Shown here: positions 22,137 through 33,324 of the stretch, in pieces
Numbering within the stretch: the stretch's first letter is position 1
How the letters are laid out: each line of letters starts with the position of its first letter
Assembly (NCBI GenBank): GCA_022828595.1
Contig: JAKGHH010000003.1
Coordinates: forward strand, 105,919,583-105,983,582
DNA: 64,000 nt
Source of the DNA: Nelumbo lutea
Lineage: Eukaryota > Streptophyta > Magnoliopsida > Proteales > Nelumbonaceae
Reading direction: 5' to 3'
Notes under the pieces: generated by a model
Database searches by the model: none
What the model was told of the DNA's origin: nothing
What the model saw: the letters and a program-made list of their open reading frames with translations, nothing else
Program-made: the position numbers and the translations under genes

Positions 22137-22977
22137 AGGACTGTCCAGGCTTGGAAAACAACCAGCTGAGGTCTCTCTCCACTGCTGCGTAGAAGCTATA
22201 GTTTTGATGCTCGAAGACAAGGAGAGGAAGCATTCTCTAGTGATGTGGATTGTCTCCACTGTCGAGTTGGGTTCTGCTACATGAAAGCTGACTGTTCAAC
22301 TTCCTGGCGCAGAAAAAAAGGGGTTTTGCTACTGACTGTTCAACTTCCAGCCTTAGGTGCTGGTAGCTGGTGTTGCTCGACTAGGAAGTCTATGGAAATC
22401 CATCCCAGATGTTCGAAGGAAGGTTCTGTCCTGAAGAGAAGTTCGAATCCATGACTGTTCTACCTATTCACAGTTAGGGTGACATAGGGATTGGAACTTT
22501 TTTTCCTGTTTATGGCTCTCTTCTTGCACGACTGTTAATGTCCCAAAATCTGTGTAGGGATTGTTCCCCTTCCTCCGAGTGTATGTTGCTCTATTCAACT
22601 CTCCAAGGGACTGTGGTTGAACCCTAGACCTTAAGTGACTGTTCAACTGTCCTGGAAAGTGGATATCAGCCGACTAGGTGTGGTGCGCCACCACTTGTAT
22701 TGCTGTTTCTACTGAGTTTTTTTTCTCTCTTGGTTGAGAAACTATATTGAAGTTGCAAAACTGTAGATCTTTCAGACCTGGTTACACTACAAGAGCAGTT
22801 CGTATATTGTTCTGTGGACTCTTACACAGTGTAGGTCATACATCCTAGTACTGTAGCTGTAGTGTTTGTGTTTGGTTCTCTGTGAAACTGAAAATCAACA
22901 AGTGCCTAGTTGTGGACTGTAATAACTCTGTAAGGCAGTGTACCTATGTTTTTTGAGTACTTCTAAACTTAGAATTA
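22137..22977 (+). other. Untranslated leader of the intron copia element
   Basis: About 840 bp without a meaningful open frame. The phrase GACTGTTCAACTTCC recurs within it. In a complete element gag should follow, but here the next recognisable coding is the zinc knuckle, so the gag body is missing. Confidence 0.7.
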
Positions 22978-23522
22978 TGAATAAGGAAAGATTGTGGTGC
23001 ACTAATTGTCAGAGGCCCCGACACACCAAAGATACTTGTTGGGATCTCCATGGGAAACCAAAGTGGGTTTAGGATTTACCTAAGAAGCAAGGCTCAGATG
23101 TAATTAGAAGACCCGGGCAACAAGGTACCAAGAAACACCACATGGCAAATATGGTTTCTCGGAAGAATCAGCCCTCCATTTCTATTGTGCCTCAAACACC
23201 ACATAGCCAACACAGCTACTCTGGATCAGACCCAAGGGAGGATATTGTAAACTCCACCTCTTTTGCATCCATATCAGGTAATTCTGCCACTGCTTTCCAT
23301 GCTGCCTCACACAACCTTGACTCTCCATGGATCATTGATTATGGAGCATCAAAACACATGACTGGTATGTTCTCTTACTTTCAAACTTATAACCCTCTTT
23401 TCGGAAGAGATAAAGTGAGACTAGCTGATGGATCATACACTTCCATAGCTGGTCAAGGAACTCTCTCTCTTCCCCTTGGCCTTACTCTTTCTGATGTTCT
23501 TCATGTTCCAAATTCCCTATGA
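22978..23522 (+). pseudogene. copia gag end and protease, active site altered
   Basis: MNKERLWCTNCQRPRHTKDT begins the nucleocapsid knuckle, followed by a TAG at about 23071. Protease follows with PWIIDYGASKHMTG. The catalytic Asp is kept, but the Ser of the DSG triad is Tyr. The frame stops at 23520-23522 after LSDVLHVPNSL, and the rest of the domain continues two frames over (23519-23701). Confidence 0.85.
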
Positions 23523-23716
23523 ATTTGTTCTCAGTCAGTAGTGTTACAAATTCCTTGAACTGTTCTATGACTTTTTTCCCTACCTATTGTGTGATTCAGG
23601 ATCTGGCCTCGGGGAGGACGATTGGTAGGGGACGTATGGTTGATGGACTCTACATGCTAGAGAATACAGCTGGCCTTCATGTTACAGAGTCTATGAGTTA
23701 GTTAAAAAAGAGTAAA

Positions 23717-24650
23717 ATGTATTTGTGGCATTGTTGTCTGGGTCATTTGTCTTTTGAAACCTTGAAATTGGTTTTCCCGGAACTATGTAAGTCAATGTCT
23801 GTTTCTAATTTTTCCCGGAACTATGTAAGAAGTGAGAATAGACGTCCAACTCCTCCCAAACTTTTACCAATTCATAAGATATATTTCTCTTCCCTTGTAG
23901 AACTCAATTCCCTCAAAGAAATAGTAAATCTGAGTTTCCTTTTCACATTGTGCATTTTGATGTGTGGGGCCCTGTTACTTTACCTTCTGAGAGTGGATAC
24001 AAGTACTTCATTACCTTCATTGACGATTATTCCAGATACACTTGGGTATATCCAATGCGAACCCGTGAGGAAGTATAAAAAATTATCCAAGATTTTCAAC
24101 GGATGGTCTTCACCCAATTTCAGACTGAGATTCAAATATTCCAGTTAGACAATGCAAAAGAGTTTTTTCATAGTGACCTCACGGAGTTCTTTGCTTCACA
24201 TGGCTCTCTTCATCGGAGCTCTTGTGCCCGTATGCCACAACAAAATGGTGTGGCTGAACGGAAGAACCGACATCTCCTTGAAGTGGCACGGGGTTTACTA
24301 CTCCACATGAATGTTTCCAAACGATTTTGGCTTGAGGCTGTCTTTTGTTCTACATACCTCATTAACCGAATGCCCTCTCGTTGGTTAGAGTACAAAGCCC
24401 CACATCAGCTTCTCTTTCCTAAGGCCCATCTTCTTTCTATCCCTCGTGTTTTTGGTTATTGGTGCTTTGTCCAAAACCTATCTCCCACCCGGGAGAAATT
24501 GGACTCTCGTGCTATCCCGTGTATATTTCTTGGCTACTCATTCTCTCAGAAAGGGTATCGTTGCTTTGATCCTGTTTCTCGGAGATTCTATGTCTCCATG
24601 GATGTTACTTTCTTTGAAGATGAGCCATTCTTTCCTGTTTCTCCTCAGGG
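23717..24650 (+). pseudogene. copia integrase region, finger replaced by foreign-looking sequence
   Basis: The GAG-pre-integrase motif LWHCCLGHLSFETLK is present. Where the HHCC finger and its Cys pair should be, 23815-23900 instead repeats TTTCCCGGAACTATGTAAG and then carries 34 bp identical to 829-862 of this window. The core resumes with FDVWGP and FIDDYSRYTW (first Asp), FQLDNAKEFF (second Asp) and QQNGVAERKNRHLLEVARGL (catalytic Glu), though in shifted frames. From 24103 the core is open for 250 codons. Confidence 0.85.
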
Positions 24651-24859
24651 GGAGTGTAGGCATGAGGAGAAACTGGTTCGGCTTTCTCCTCTTCCTAATC
24701 CTTCTCCTTCTCCCCCTTCTCTTCCTGATCCTCCACCTTTCCGTGTTTTTTCTCGTCGTCATAAAGGCCAACCAAGTTCAAGAGCTGTGGAGAATCCAGA
24801 AGCTGTACTTCAAGTGCCATCAAACTCCTCGGGGGAAGATCATACTCTCAGGTAACTTG

Positions 24860-26540
24860 ACTCCCAGTGATAGTCCTGACCTCCCTGTTGCTAATGATCT
24901 TGACCTTCCTATTGCTCACAGGAAAGGTGTTAGGTTGTGCACCACAAAACACCCCATTTCCAACTTTGTCTCCTATGAGAACATCTCACCTTCATTTCGT
25001 GCCTTCCTTACCTCCATTGACAGTATCCCTATTCCCAAGAATGTGGCAGAAGCTCTCTCAGTACCAGAATGGACAAATGCCATGAAGGAAGAAATTGATG
25101 CTCTTCATAAGAATGGCACGAGGGAACTTGTTGATCTCCCTAAGGGTAAGGTTCCAGTTGGATGTAAATGGGTGTTCACTGTTAAGCATGGGGCTGATGG
25201 AACTGTGCAGAGGTATAAAGCTCGTTTAGTGGCAAAGGGTTTTACTCAAGTATGTGGAGTTGATTATGCAGAAACCTTTGCACCTGTTGCCAAAATGAAC
25301 TCTATTAGAGTACTTTTCTCTCTTGCTGTCAATCTGAATTGGGATCTACATCAGCTCGACATCAAGAATGCCTTCTTGAATGGTGACCTTGAAGAGGAAG
25401 TTTATATGAAGTGAACAGAAAGTGTGCAAGTTAAAGAAGTCCTTATATGGGCTGAAGTAATCACCAAGAGCTTGGTTTAGCAGATTTCATATTGCAGTTC
25501 AGCAGAGGGGATACAAGCAATGTCAGTCAGATCACACACTGTTTGTAAAAAGGGTAGAAGGTAAAATGGCTGCCCTAATAGTATATGTGGATGACATAAT
25601 TGTTACTGGTGACTGGGAGGATGAAATTCAAAGTTTGAAGGGCTTCCTTGCCACTCAGTTCGAAGTGAAAGATCTAGGACCTGCCAAATACTTCCTTGGA
25701 ATTGAGGTTGCCTGATCAAAAAAGGGTATCTTCATCTCCCAAAGGAAATATGTCCTAGACTTGCTTAAGGACACTGGAAAGATTGGGATTAAACCAGCTG
25801 ATTCTCCCATTGACCCCAACCATAAGTTAAGTGACAGCCAAGGTGAACCTCTTAAGGATGTGAAGCAATTTCAAAGGCTTGTAGGAAGATTGTTGTACCT
25901 CTCTATGACTCGTCTAGACATAGCATATGCTGTTGGTGTCCTCAGCCAGTTCATGCATGCACCTAGGTCCACCCATCTTGAAGCAGCAGAGAGATTACTT
26001 CGGTATCTTAAGAAGTTCCCGGGTGCTGGTTTATTATTCCAGAAACATGGACACTTGAGGGTTGAAATTTGCACAGATGCGGATTGGGCTGGATCCCAAA
26101 GTGACAGAAGGTCTACTAGTGGTTACTGCACCTTTGTAGGAGGGAACCTTGTTACTTGGAGGAGTAAGAAGCAAACCGTGGTAGCTAGATCCAGTGCTGA
26201 AGCTGAGTACCGTGCAATGGCACACAGAGTAGCCGAAGGTATATGGATAAAGAATCTATTGGGAGAGTTGGGTTTTCCAGTTGGTAAACCCATGACTCTA
26301 CTATGTGACAACAAGACAACTACCAGTATCGCTGCCAACCCGGTACTATATGATAGAACAAAGCACATTGAAGTTGACAAGCATTTTATCAGAGAGAAAA
26401 TCATCACAGGCGAAGTATGCACTCCATACATCAGCTCTGAAGACCAACTAGTAGACTTATTTACAAAAGGGCTAAACCATTCCAGACATCAAGGTCTTTG
26501 TGACAAGTTGGGCATGATTGATATCTATGCCCCAACTTGA
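24860..26540 (+). pseudogene. copia reverse transcriptase and RNase H, broken
   Basis: RT opens with WTNAMKEEIDALHKNGT, VPVGCKWVFTVKHGADGT and [21 protein letters not shown] stop follows at 25412-25414, and about 15 codons usual before KVCKLKKSLYGL are missing. The catalytic box YVDDIIVTGD is intact (about 25580-25610). Another stop at about 25713 precedes the open frame 25761-26540, which encodes the RNase H domain (TDADWAGSQSDRRSTSGYC, SSAEAEYRAMA, HIEVDKHFIRE). The end LVDLFTKGL is full length. The break pattern rules out a working polymerase. Confidence 0.9.
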
Positions 26541-26547
26541 GGGGGAG

Positions 26548-26789
26548 TGTTAACAGGTGTAATATATGTACTGTTCACAGACTTAGTACCCGCAGGGGTA
26601 TTTTTGTAATTCTGTAGACATATTGTTATGTATGGCCAGAATAGTATAAATGCAAAGCTTCACTCGACTGAAGCTAAGTTTTTGAGGCCTTAACTCTGTA
26701 GCCTCTTCTTCTTCTTCTTCTTCTTCTTCTTCTTCTTCTTCTTCTTCTTCCTTCTTCTTTCCTTCTTCTTCTCCTCCTTTTGCTCAACA
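26548..26789 (+). repeat. 3' LTR of the intron copia element
   Basis: Directly preceded by the purine tract TTGAGGGGGAG (26537-26547). Ends CTCAACA, followed by the target duplication CATAC. Confidence 0.93.
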
Positions 26790-26794
26790 CATAC

Positions 26795-28633
26795 AAAGAA
26801 CTTGTTCTCTTCTAGGCATACATCAGATGAATCTGAAACCATTTTGAAAACTAATATTGTATTCATAAAAATAATTTGTGAACAAAATTGATAAACCATT
26901 TTGTTAATCACCAACTGGTGAGAATTTTATATTGATCTGTTTAAAGATATTTATTCAGCTATCCTAAGCTTGCTATTGATTGAGAACTATTTATGCCAAC
27001 TTGCCAACATTACGGATGATGTCATGTCTCCATGCTAGTGGTTTCAATGACATCATTTATAAATATAGGCCTAGGACATCATAGAATACATACCCGTAGC
27101 ATGTGGTGGTACATTAACTAATCCTTTTATTCATAATAAAAGATTACAATATTGGATCTTGAGGGCATAAATTTCCAACATTTGATGCGGAGAGACCAGT
27201 TCTGATTTGTCATTTTTCTTGATGTGGATGTATTAACTACAAGTGGGGACCAACTAATTCATCTCTCATTTTCATCCAATAACAGACCTGATGGTGATGA
27301 TATCTATTAGTACTTCTAGTGATTTTGCCTCATTTTGGAAGATTCTGCCATTTCTTTCTTCTCATATGGTCTACAAGATGCTGCTTTTATACATATTTAC
27401 ACGATCTTCATTCTTCCCTCTTTCTCTTAGGAGAGAGAAATTTAGGTGAAAACAAAGAGGAAATGCCCATTGGGGGCTGTCAAACTGCATTAAAAAGAGT
27501 ATAAAAAGTAGTTTCATGTTCCATTAGCATAAGCACACAAGATAAAAAGGTGATTTGTTACTTCATTAGATTTACAAAGAGAATACATATGAGGGCATAA
27601 AGGCCAATGTTTTCTTTTCTGTTGAATCATTTTACATGTGTTGACTTTTTTCATCACTTCCCAAGTAAATTCTCTAACTTCAGGAGTACAGCATAACCAA
27701 ATAGCTTTGACAGGGAAATGATGAGTGGGTGATGCTGTACATTATAGGAAGAATATGAGAGTTCTCTTACTGGTTCACTGTCTAAATCCTTTTATTATTG
27801 TCTAAAGAGTCCACAAAAACTTCTGATAGGGATTCCAAAAGGGAAGAGGCTTCCAAAAAGTTGCAATCCCTAAGACCCCTCCACAAACCAAGGTCCCAAG
27901 AGATACCCATAGTGGAGAGATATTGGAAATATCAGCAATCTAGCAGTTTCTATGGATATAGAAAGATTTTAACATGGGGTACCTGTCACAGAGAGACCTC
28001 AGAACTTAACTCTCTTCCCACTAAATGGATCATAACTAATGAAAAGCAACAACTTGGTAAGGACAGCGGTTATAGATTGCAATCAGAAGGAGAGTGTTGA
28101 TTGTCTGGATAGGCTTGCATCCCAGTCATTTGGGTGGTATCAATGGATGCTTTTGATTGTAGAATGCCATAAACAGTATTCCTCTCCTGTCTTACTGGAT
28201 ACAGTAAGGACATGGCTGTATACAGTATCAGAAAACTCAAAAATATGATACAACACCCTTGTACAGGTATCAAGTATCATGGTAATCCTCTCCATTTCTC
28301 AAGCCATTTCTCAAGTAGAGATGTTTTTGTCTCCTTCATATCAATAGTCAATACAAGTTATTGCTTTATTTTTCCAATTTTATTCTGCTAATTTCTTCTG
28401 CAAGGTCTGGTGAGTATCGTGGAATGATGTGCCTGATTTCTGCAAGTTTTTGCTTGTTGTGTTATTTGTATTGTAATGTATCCATCTTACTGGACTTCAA
28501 AGTTTCCTTTTAAATTTTTTCTTAAACTGTAGGCTTTTATTTACCTGAATGATTAATTTAATAGTGAAATAACATTTACTGAATTTTCCAAGTTTGTCAA
28601 TGTTGAAGTAATTGGAAACTCTATACATTGCAG
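26795..28633 (+). other. Intron 3 of the SUVR5-like locus, right part
   Basis: No exon seen. The frame 27798-28100 is 100 residues but resembles nothing I know, and its composition is like the surrounding sequence. The intron ends at TTGCAG before 28634. Confidence 0.5.
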
Positions 28634-28744
28634 GTGATATTGCAGCGATTCATAAGTCCTGATTGGTTGAGGTGTTCGTTTGACACTTGGGCACGGCAGT
28701 GTGAGGATGCATACAGTGCTGAATCAGTTGAAATGCTCAAGGAG
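28634..28744 (+). pseudogene. SUVR5: SUVR5-like exon 4
   Basis: After TTGCAG, 37 open codons read VILQRFISPDWLRCSFDTWA and end SAESVEMLKE before a GT donor at 28745. This matches the segment that follows LLKL(Q/H)S/NM in SUVR5. The exon is exactly 111 bp and phase 0 at both ends. The next exon of the family (its W-rich start and the long zinc-finger-bearing exon) is not found between here and 40604. Confidence 0.87.
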
Positions 28745-29267
28745 GTATTTATCCTGATTTTTGTTCATGCTTATGTAAAAGTGATGATCTGATGTAGTTT
28801 GCAGGAAAATGAAGAAGAAACGAAGGGGCGGGAGCCCCTGTTTGATTCCAAAAAAAAAAATCATGCAAAAAACGTATGGAAAAGACAAAAAGAAGAGGAA
28901 GAACCAACAAAAAGGAAGAAAAAAGGCTGAAAACGAAGAGGGTAGGAGGAAGAATAGGCGGACTGAAAACTGAGAATAAGAAGATGATTCATTTGACTAC
29001 CTGGCATATTTGAAGTTGTTTAGACTTCTAGTTGGTTATGCAGCATTGCAGCAACAGTTGGAGTTGGACCGTGTGTGAAACAAACCTGACTGCACAGCTC
29101 TCCCTCTTCTATTCAGTTCTGCCATGAAAATAAAACCCTAAAAAGACAGCATTCTTCTTCTAATAAAAAGAGCGATAATGTGTGGTAGGTTCTATTGTAA
29201 TAACAAAAACTAACCAATAAAAACTATTTGCAGCAAAAGAAAATAAAAAAACAATATAAAAAATATT
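28745..29267 (+). other. Post-exon-4 intron sequence
   Basis: A/T-rich, with poly-A tracts. I found no continuation of the SUVR5 coding sequence here. Confidence 0.5.
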
Positions 29268-29282
29268 AAAGGATCAATGTAT

Positions 29283-30222
29283 CTGGCTACCACCTCATGG
29301 TCTCTTGTAAGGCTGCTAAAACTGTTTGGGAGTGAGTTTTCTCCTGTTTTGGGTGTTCTTGGTATCCTTCAGAGACTGTCCAAGGTTTGTTTTCTCCTTT
29401 TTCTAGTTGGCCTAGGAAGCGAGGGAAGACTATGTGGAGGTGTATTAAGGGCAGTGGTATGCTGGTCATTGTGGGAAGAAAGAAATTCATGCATTTTTTC
29501 TGACAAGGAAAGAACATTGGAAGAATTGTTAGATCGAGTCCTTTTAAGGGCTCTCCACTGGCTAAAATCTTTGGAGTTGTTTTCAGATTTTCCTGTGGAT
29601 GACTTGCTAAGAAACTGGAAAGAGATTGCTTCCAATGCTAGATGCAAGAGGGCTCTTTGTCCATTTTGGTCCTCTCCCCCCTTGGGCTTTATAAAGCTGA
29701 ATTTTGATGGAGCAGTGTAAGGAATCTAGGGCCCTCTGGGATTGGAGGAATCTTCAGGAATGAGGAAGGGATTGTTATTGCTTTATTCTCTGGCCCTATT
29801 GGAGAAGGTGACTCTCTTAGGGCTGAGATCCTTGCAGCACTTGAAGGAATTCGAAGAGCAAAGGAATTAAATATCAGCTGTTTGATCCTGGAAGGTGATT
29901 CGAAGGTGGTGGTTAGTTGGTTGAAGACAGAGGACAGTGGTTTGTGGAACTTTAACAATGAAAAAAAAAATAGTTCTTATGGCTGGGTAGGGACATTGAG
30001 ATTTAGTATAGCTGGGTGAAGAGGAGTGCCAACTCATTTGCGGATGGGTTGGCCAAGCAAGGAGTGAATAAGGAGTCTATTTTTTGGGCTAGTTTTTAAT
30101 ATTTTCTCTTTGCACTCCCTTTGTTTTCTGTTTTTGGGGAGCTAAGATATTTTATCTCCCCTTTTGTATCCATATTCTCTCTTTTCTTTTAATTTAATGA
30201 AGTTGGTGTTATTGATAAAAAA
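29283..30222 (+). mobile_element. 5'-truncated L1-type LINE with 15-bp target duplication
   Basis: The 15-bp word AAAGGATCAATGTAT stands at 29268-29282 and again at 30223-30237 directly after the A-rich tail (TTATTGATAAAAAAAA). Between them, the readable protein starts partway through the linker (WSLWEERNSCIFSDKERTLE) and continues into RNase H: PLGFIKLNFDGAV, then in another frame GIGGIFRNEEGIVIALFSG, LRAEILAALEGI and SCLILEGDSKVVVSWLKTED. Acidic residues D, E and D of RNase H are visible. The frame break near 29718 and later stops leave it dead. The reverse transcriptase and endonuclease are absent, as expected for 5' truncation during target-primed reverse transcription. Confidence 0.9.
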
Positions 30223-30239
30223 AAAGGATCAATGTATTA

Positions 30240-30975
30240 AGGGATGTATTAACGTGTCTTGCATCTAGTCTAGTGCGCCTTGGAGTTAAGCACCTGCCTA
30301 GTCGCCTAGGCGTGCGCCTTATACAAACTTTGCATGGCGTCTGGGCGAGGCAAAGTTTGAAAACCGCCTAGGCGTCACCTTGACAACTATGTTTGTAATG
30401 TGGATATTCTGTGTGCTGAAAGTCGGGGCTTCATAATGCCAGCTAGAAACACATGCAAAAAATATGGGCCCAAACAAGTAAAAGTTTATCCATCTATTTA
30501 TCAAAATATATAATAAAAAATAATCTGCACAAAAAAGTGTAAGTAATTTTAGAACTACTCAATAAGTGTGTGTGCAAATTCTAATTTTAGTCTTGCCAAG
30601 TAAGACGGCTGGACATGAGTCAGATTTTGATTCCCATGTCTCACTCTATGCAAAATTGGATAGAAGCGAAGGCACTTCTAGCACTTGGTTGGACATGGTT
30701 TCAGACAAGGCCAAATTTGAAAAAATGAATTTTCATTGTTACATGGGATATTAATTTGGAGTATCATTGCTTGGTGTAATAGTAAAATCTCGGGCTGGCA
30801 ATATGGGTTTGAGTCTGAGAATGGTCACTTAATCAAAAAAATGAAAATAAAGGTTTTGGTCAGTAGAAAGGTGTTGAAATAAAGATTTGTAAAAGAAAAG
30901 AATATTTCTTGAAGAAGAGAAGAAAGGAGAAAATGAAGAGAAGAGATTTGAGAGAGAAAAGAGAGCAATAATGCT
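30240..30975. other. Interval between LINE and copia fragment
   Basis: Contains a GC-rich palindromic-looking patch (30268-30390) with GCCTAGGCG words, of a kind common in plant MITEs. No gene recognised. The frame 30566-30754 has no family resemblance. Confidence 0.4.
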
Positions 30976-32040
30976 GGCTACCCTCTTCACTATTATTTGC
31001 GTCCATGTAAGACTAATTGTTTTTTACTCTTCCATGAGACCAAGTTTCCTCCCACAAAGGTGCATACCCCTAATGTAGATCTCCTATCATCTAAGCAACC
31101 TGCCCAATTTGCACCCATGTAAGACTCCAACTTTAAATTTTCATGGTTTGAGAAAAGAATCCTTCTACCAGGATGCTTCTTCAGGTATGCAAGTATCCTC
31201 TCAATTGCTTCCCAGTGTTGAACCCAAGAGGCATACATATACTGACTCACAACACTAACAATATAGGAGATGTCTGGATGTGTCATACATAAATATAGTA
31301 GCCGGCCTACCATCCTCTAATATTTTCTCTACATCCTTAACCAACTCACCATCCAAAGCATTTATTCTATGATTTGGATCAATAGGAGTATCAACTAGTT
31401 TAGTTCCTAGCTTCCTAGTCTCCTATAGTAAATCCAACACATACTTCCTCTGAGAAATGAAAATCCCATACTTAGATCTTGCAACCTCAACTCCCAGAAA
31501 GTATTTCAGTTCACCTAGATCTCAAACTCTTGTTATAATGACTTCTTGAGTGCATTAATCTCCTTCAGATCACTTCCTGTAACAACTATATCATTTACAT
31601 ATACAATCAATACTGATAAGAGTGCCTCTCTCTTTTTTACAAAGAGAGTATGGTTGGATTGAGTCTGTGTACCTAAAACAGATAAGTGCTCCTATGAATC
31701 TGTCAAACCATGTCCTAGGTGACTTTCAAACCATATAGTGATTTTGTCAGCATGCAAACTTTTCCCTTACCAACATTCTCATAAAAACCAATTGGAATGT
31801 CCATATATACCTCCTCTTGCAGATCACCATTAAGGAAGGCATTTTTAACATCAAGCTGGAATAGAGGCCATGAATAGGTAGTTGCTAGGGCAAGAGAATC
31901 CGAACATAACTCATCTTGGCAATTGCTACAAAAGTTTCCATGTAATCAATACCATAGGTCTGTGTATACCGTTTTGCAACCAACCTTGCCTTGTACCTTT
32001 TTATGCTGCCATAAGCCCTATGCTTCACATTGAATGTCGA
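30975..32040 (-). mobile_element. Copia RT-RNase H fragment (minus)
   Basis: On the minus strand, motifs of the polymerase ([20 protein letters not shown] near 31960-32030) and the RNase H start (MVGRLLYLCMTHPDISYIVS, RRSTLGVCTFVGGNLVSWKS at 30993-31313) are readable with stops between them. In the RNase H, where DADWAG is usual, MGANWAG stands. It ends 22 bp short of the plus-strand copia LTR at 32063. It is a relative of, but clearly different from, the minus copia piece at 36260-38838. Confidence 0.85.
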
Positions 32041-32062
32041 GACTCTATAACTTGATGTATCT

Positions 32063-32251
32063 TGTTAGTATAGTCCTTGTTGTACATTACTTATACTTCT
32101 TATTCTTCTATTCTTTTTTAGCCCTATATGGGCATTCTTGTAATTGTACATATATTTTAATATATAAGAGACTCTTTGAGGTGGGGGTCATTCATTCTTG
32201 ACACCTCTAAGATTATTCTTGTTCTTCTCTCTATTCAGACAAGTGTTGACA
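32063..32251 (+). repeat. 5' LTR of the plus-strand copia remnant
   Basis: Starts TGTTAGTATAGTCC and ends AAGTGTTGACA directly before the primer binding site. At 189 bp it is short, as in many copia elements. Boundaries are inferred from the TG...CA ends and the binding site, because no partner LTR is present. Confidence 0.75.
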
Positions 32252-32431
32252 TGGTATTAGAGCAGGTTGCTCTCTGATCTATTTTCTCTCTCTGTCGTGA
32301 AACTCACTAGAAGCAGTAATCCTATCATATTAGGGCTGTTTTGATCAACCCGTTTCTGTTCAGTCTTCTTTGCGCAACCAGCAGGAGAGATTTCGTTAGA
32401 TCTCTCTTATGAGACATTGGTTCGAGGCCAA

Positions 32432-32712
32432 ACTTCAGATCTGGTGTTGCCTAGACCTGATCTACTCTTCCCACAAACAACATATGATTTGGTGAAGTTT
32501 TTGAAGGAGTTCAGATCTTCTTCTTGGGGCGGAAACATTGTACAATTTCCTTTTTGGGACTGCAACAGCTTTAGACTTCAGATCTGGTGTTGCCTAGATC
32601 TGATCTATTCTACCTACAAACAACATCTGATTTGGTGAAGTTTTCGAAGGAGTTTTGATCTTCTTGGGACTGTAACACTATACAGTTTCCTTTTTGGACT
32701 GTAACTTTTTTT
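32432..32712 (+). repeat. Tandem duplication in the copia leader (143 bp)
   Basis: The unit beginning ACTTCAGATCTGGTGTTGCC is repeated with an offset of 143 bp (32432 and 32575). Both copies include ACAAACAACAT, GATTTGGTGAAGTTTT and TTTCCTTTTTGG. The second copy carries substitutions and a few small deletions. Confidence 0.8.
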
Positions 32713-33324
32713 TGGACTTTTGGCCTTCTATTATCAGCCTGCGATCTGGGTTTTTCTCTCCAGATTGAAGGGTCCTCTCAAGCTCTTCTCAATCATACAC
32801 TCAGTTTCTAGTTTGGAGATTTCTAGGGATTGTTTTGATCTGCACAAGATATCTCTTCTTATTTTTGAAAAAGACACCTATTGTGTTGGTAAATCACAGT
32901 TTTCTCTCAATCGGCTAACTCGATCAACCTATAACCCTAGATTTGGTGTCGCCATAGGGTTTTCTTGCTTCCATTTATTTGATTCAGACTTTAGATTCAT
33001 ATTTGAAGGGTTTTAGATTGACAGTCTTAAAACTTACCTTTTTCGGACTGTCATCTTGAGTTCTTGATTGCTGAATTTGGTTGTCTCTAATATCCTTGTG
33101 CCTGGACTGCTGTTTTCTTGCTTTATGGAATTGACACTGTTGCTGTAGCACATGGGAGTAAGAAATCTACTACTGGTGGTGATTCTTTTGTTAAAAGTGA
33201 TTTTCTGGCATCTATGGTTGAGGAAAACATTTGACAGCTGGTAACTTCTACTATTTCTTCTGTTCTTTCTGCTATTGGCTTACCTGGTGAGTTTTCCGAT
33301 TATTGTGCTTCTTCTTCTTCTCAT

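Larger units (their letters stand above)
21891..26789 (+). mobile_element. Ty1/copia LTR retrotransposon with perfect 5-bp target duplications
   Basis: Two LTRs (21891-22124, 26548-26789) begin TGTTAACAGG and end AACA. CATAC directly precedes the first LTR (21886-21890) and directly follows the second (26790-26794), so both insertion boundaries are intact. The order PR-IN-RT-RH is Ty1/copia. Most of gag is missing: after an untranslated leader of about 840 bp only the zinc-knuckle region remains. Protease has DYG instead of DSG, the integrase finger is replaced, and the reverse transcriptase has stops and a deletion. The element lies within intron 3 of the SUVR5-like locus in the same orientation. 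Confidence 0.95.

Noticed and set aside
22003..22233. Minus-strand frame encoding a long Arg run
   Set aside because: It is the translation of the (CTT)n tract inside the copia 5' LTR.
24538..24771. Minus-strand Arg-rich frame
   Set aside because: Antisense shadow of the integrase C-terminal stretch of the copia element.
26690..26914. Minus-strand Lys-rich frame
   Set aside because: Translation of the (CTT)n tract in the 3' LTR.
27798..28100. 100-residue plus-strand frame in the SUVR5-like intron
   Set aside because: No family resemblance, no splice context and composition like the intron around it.
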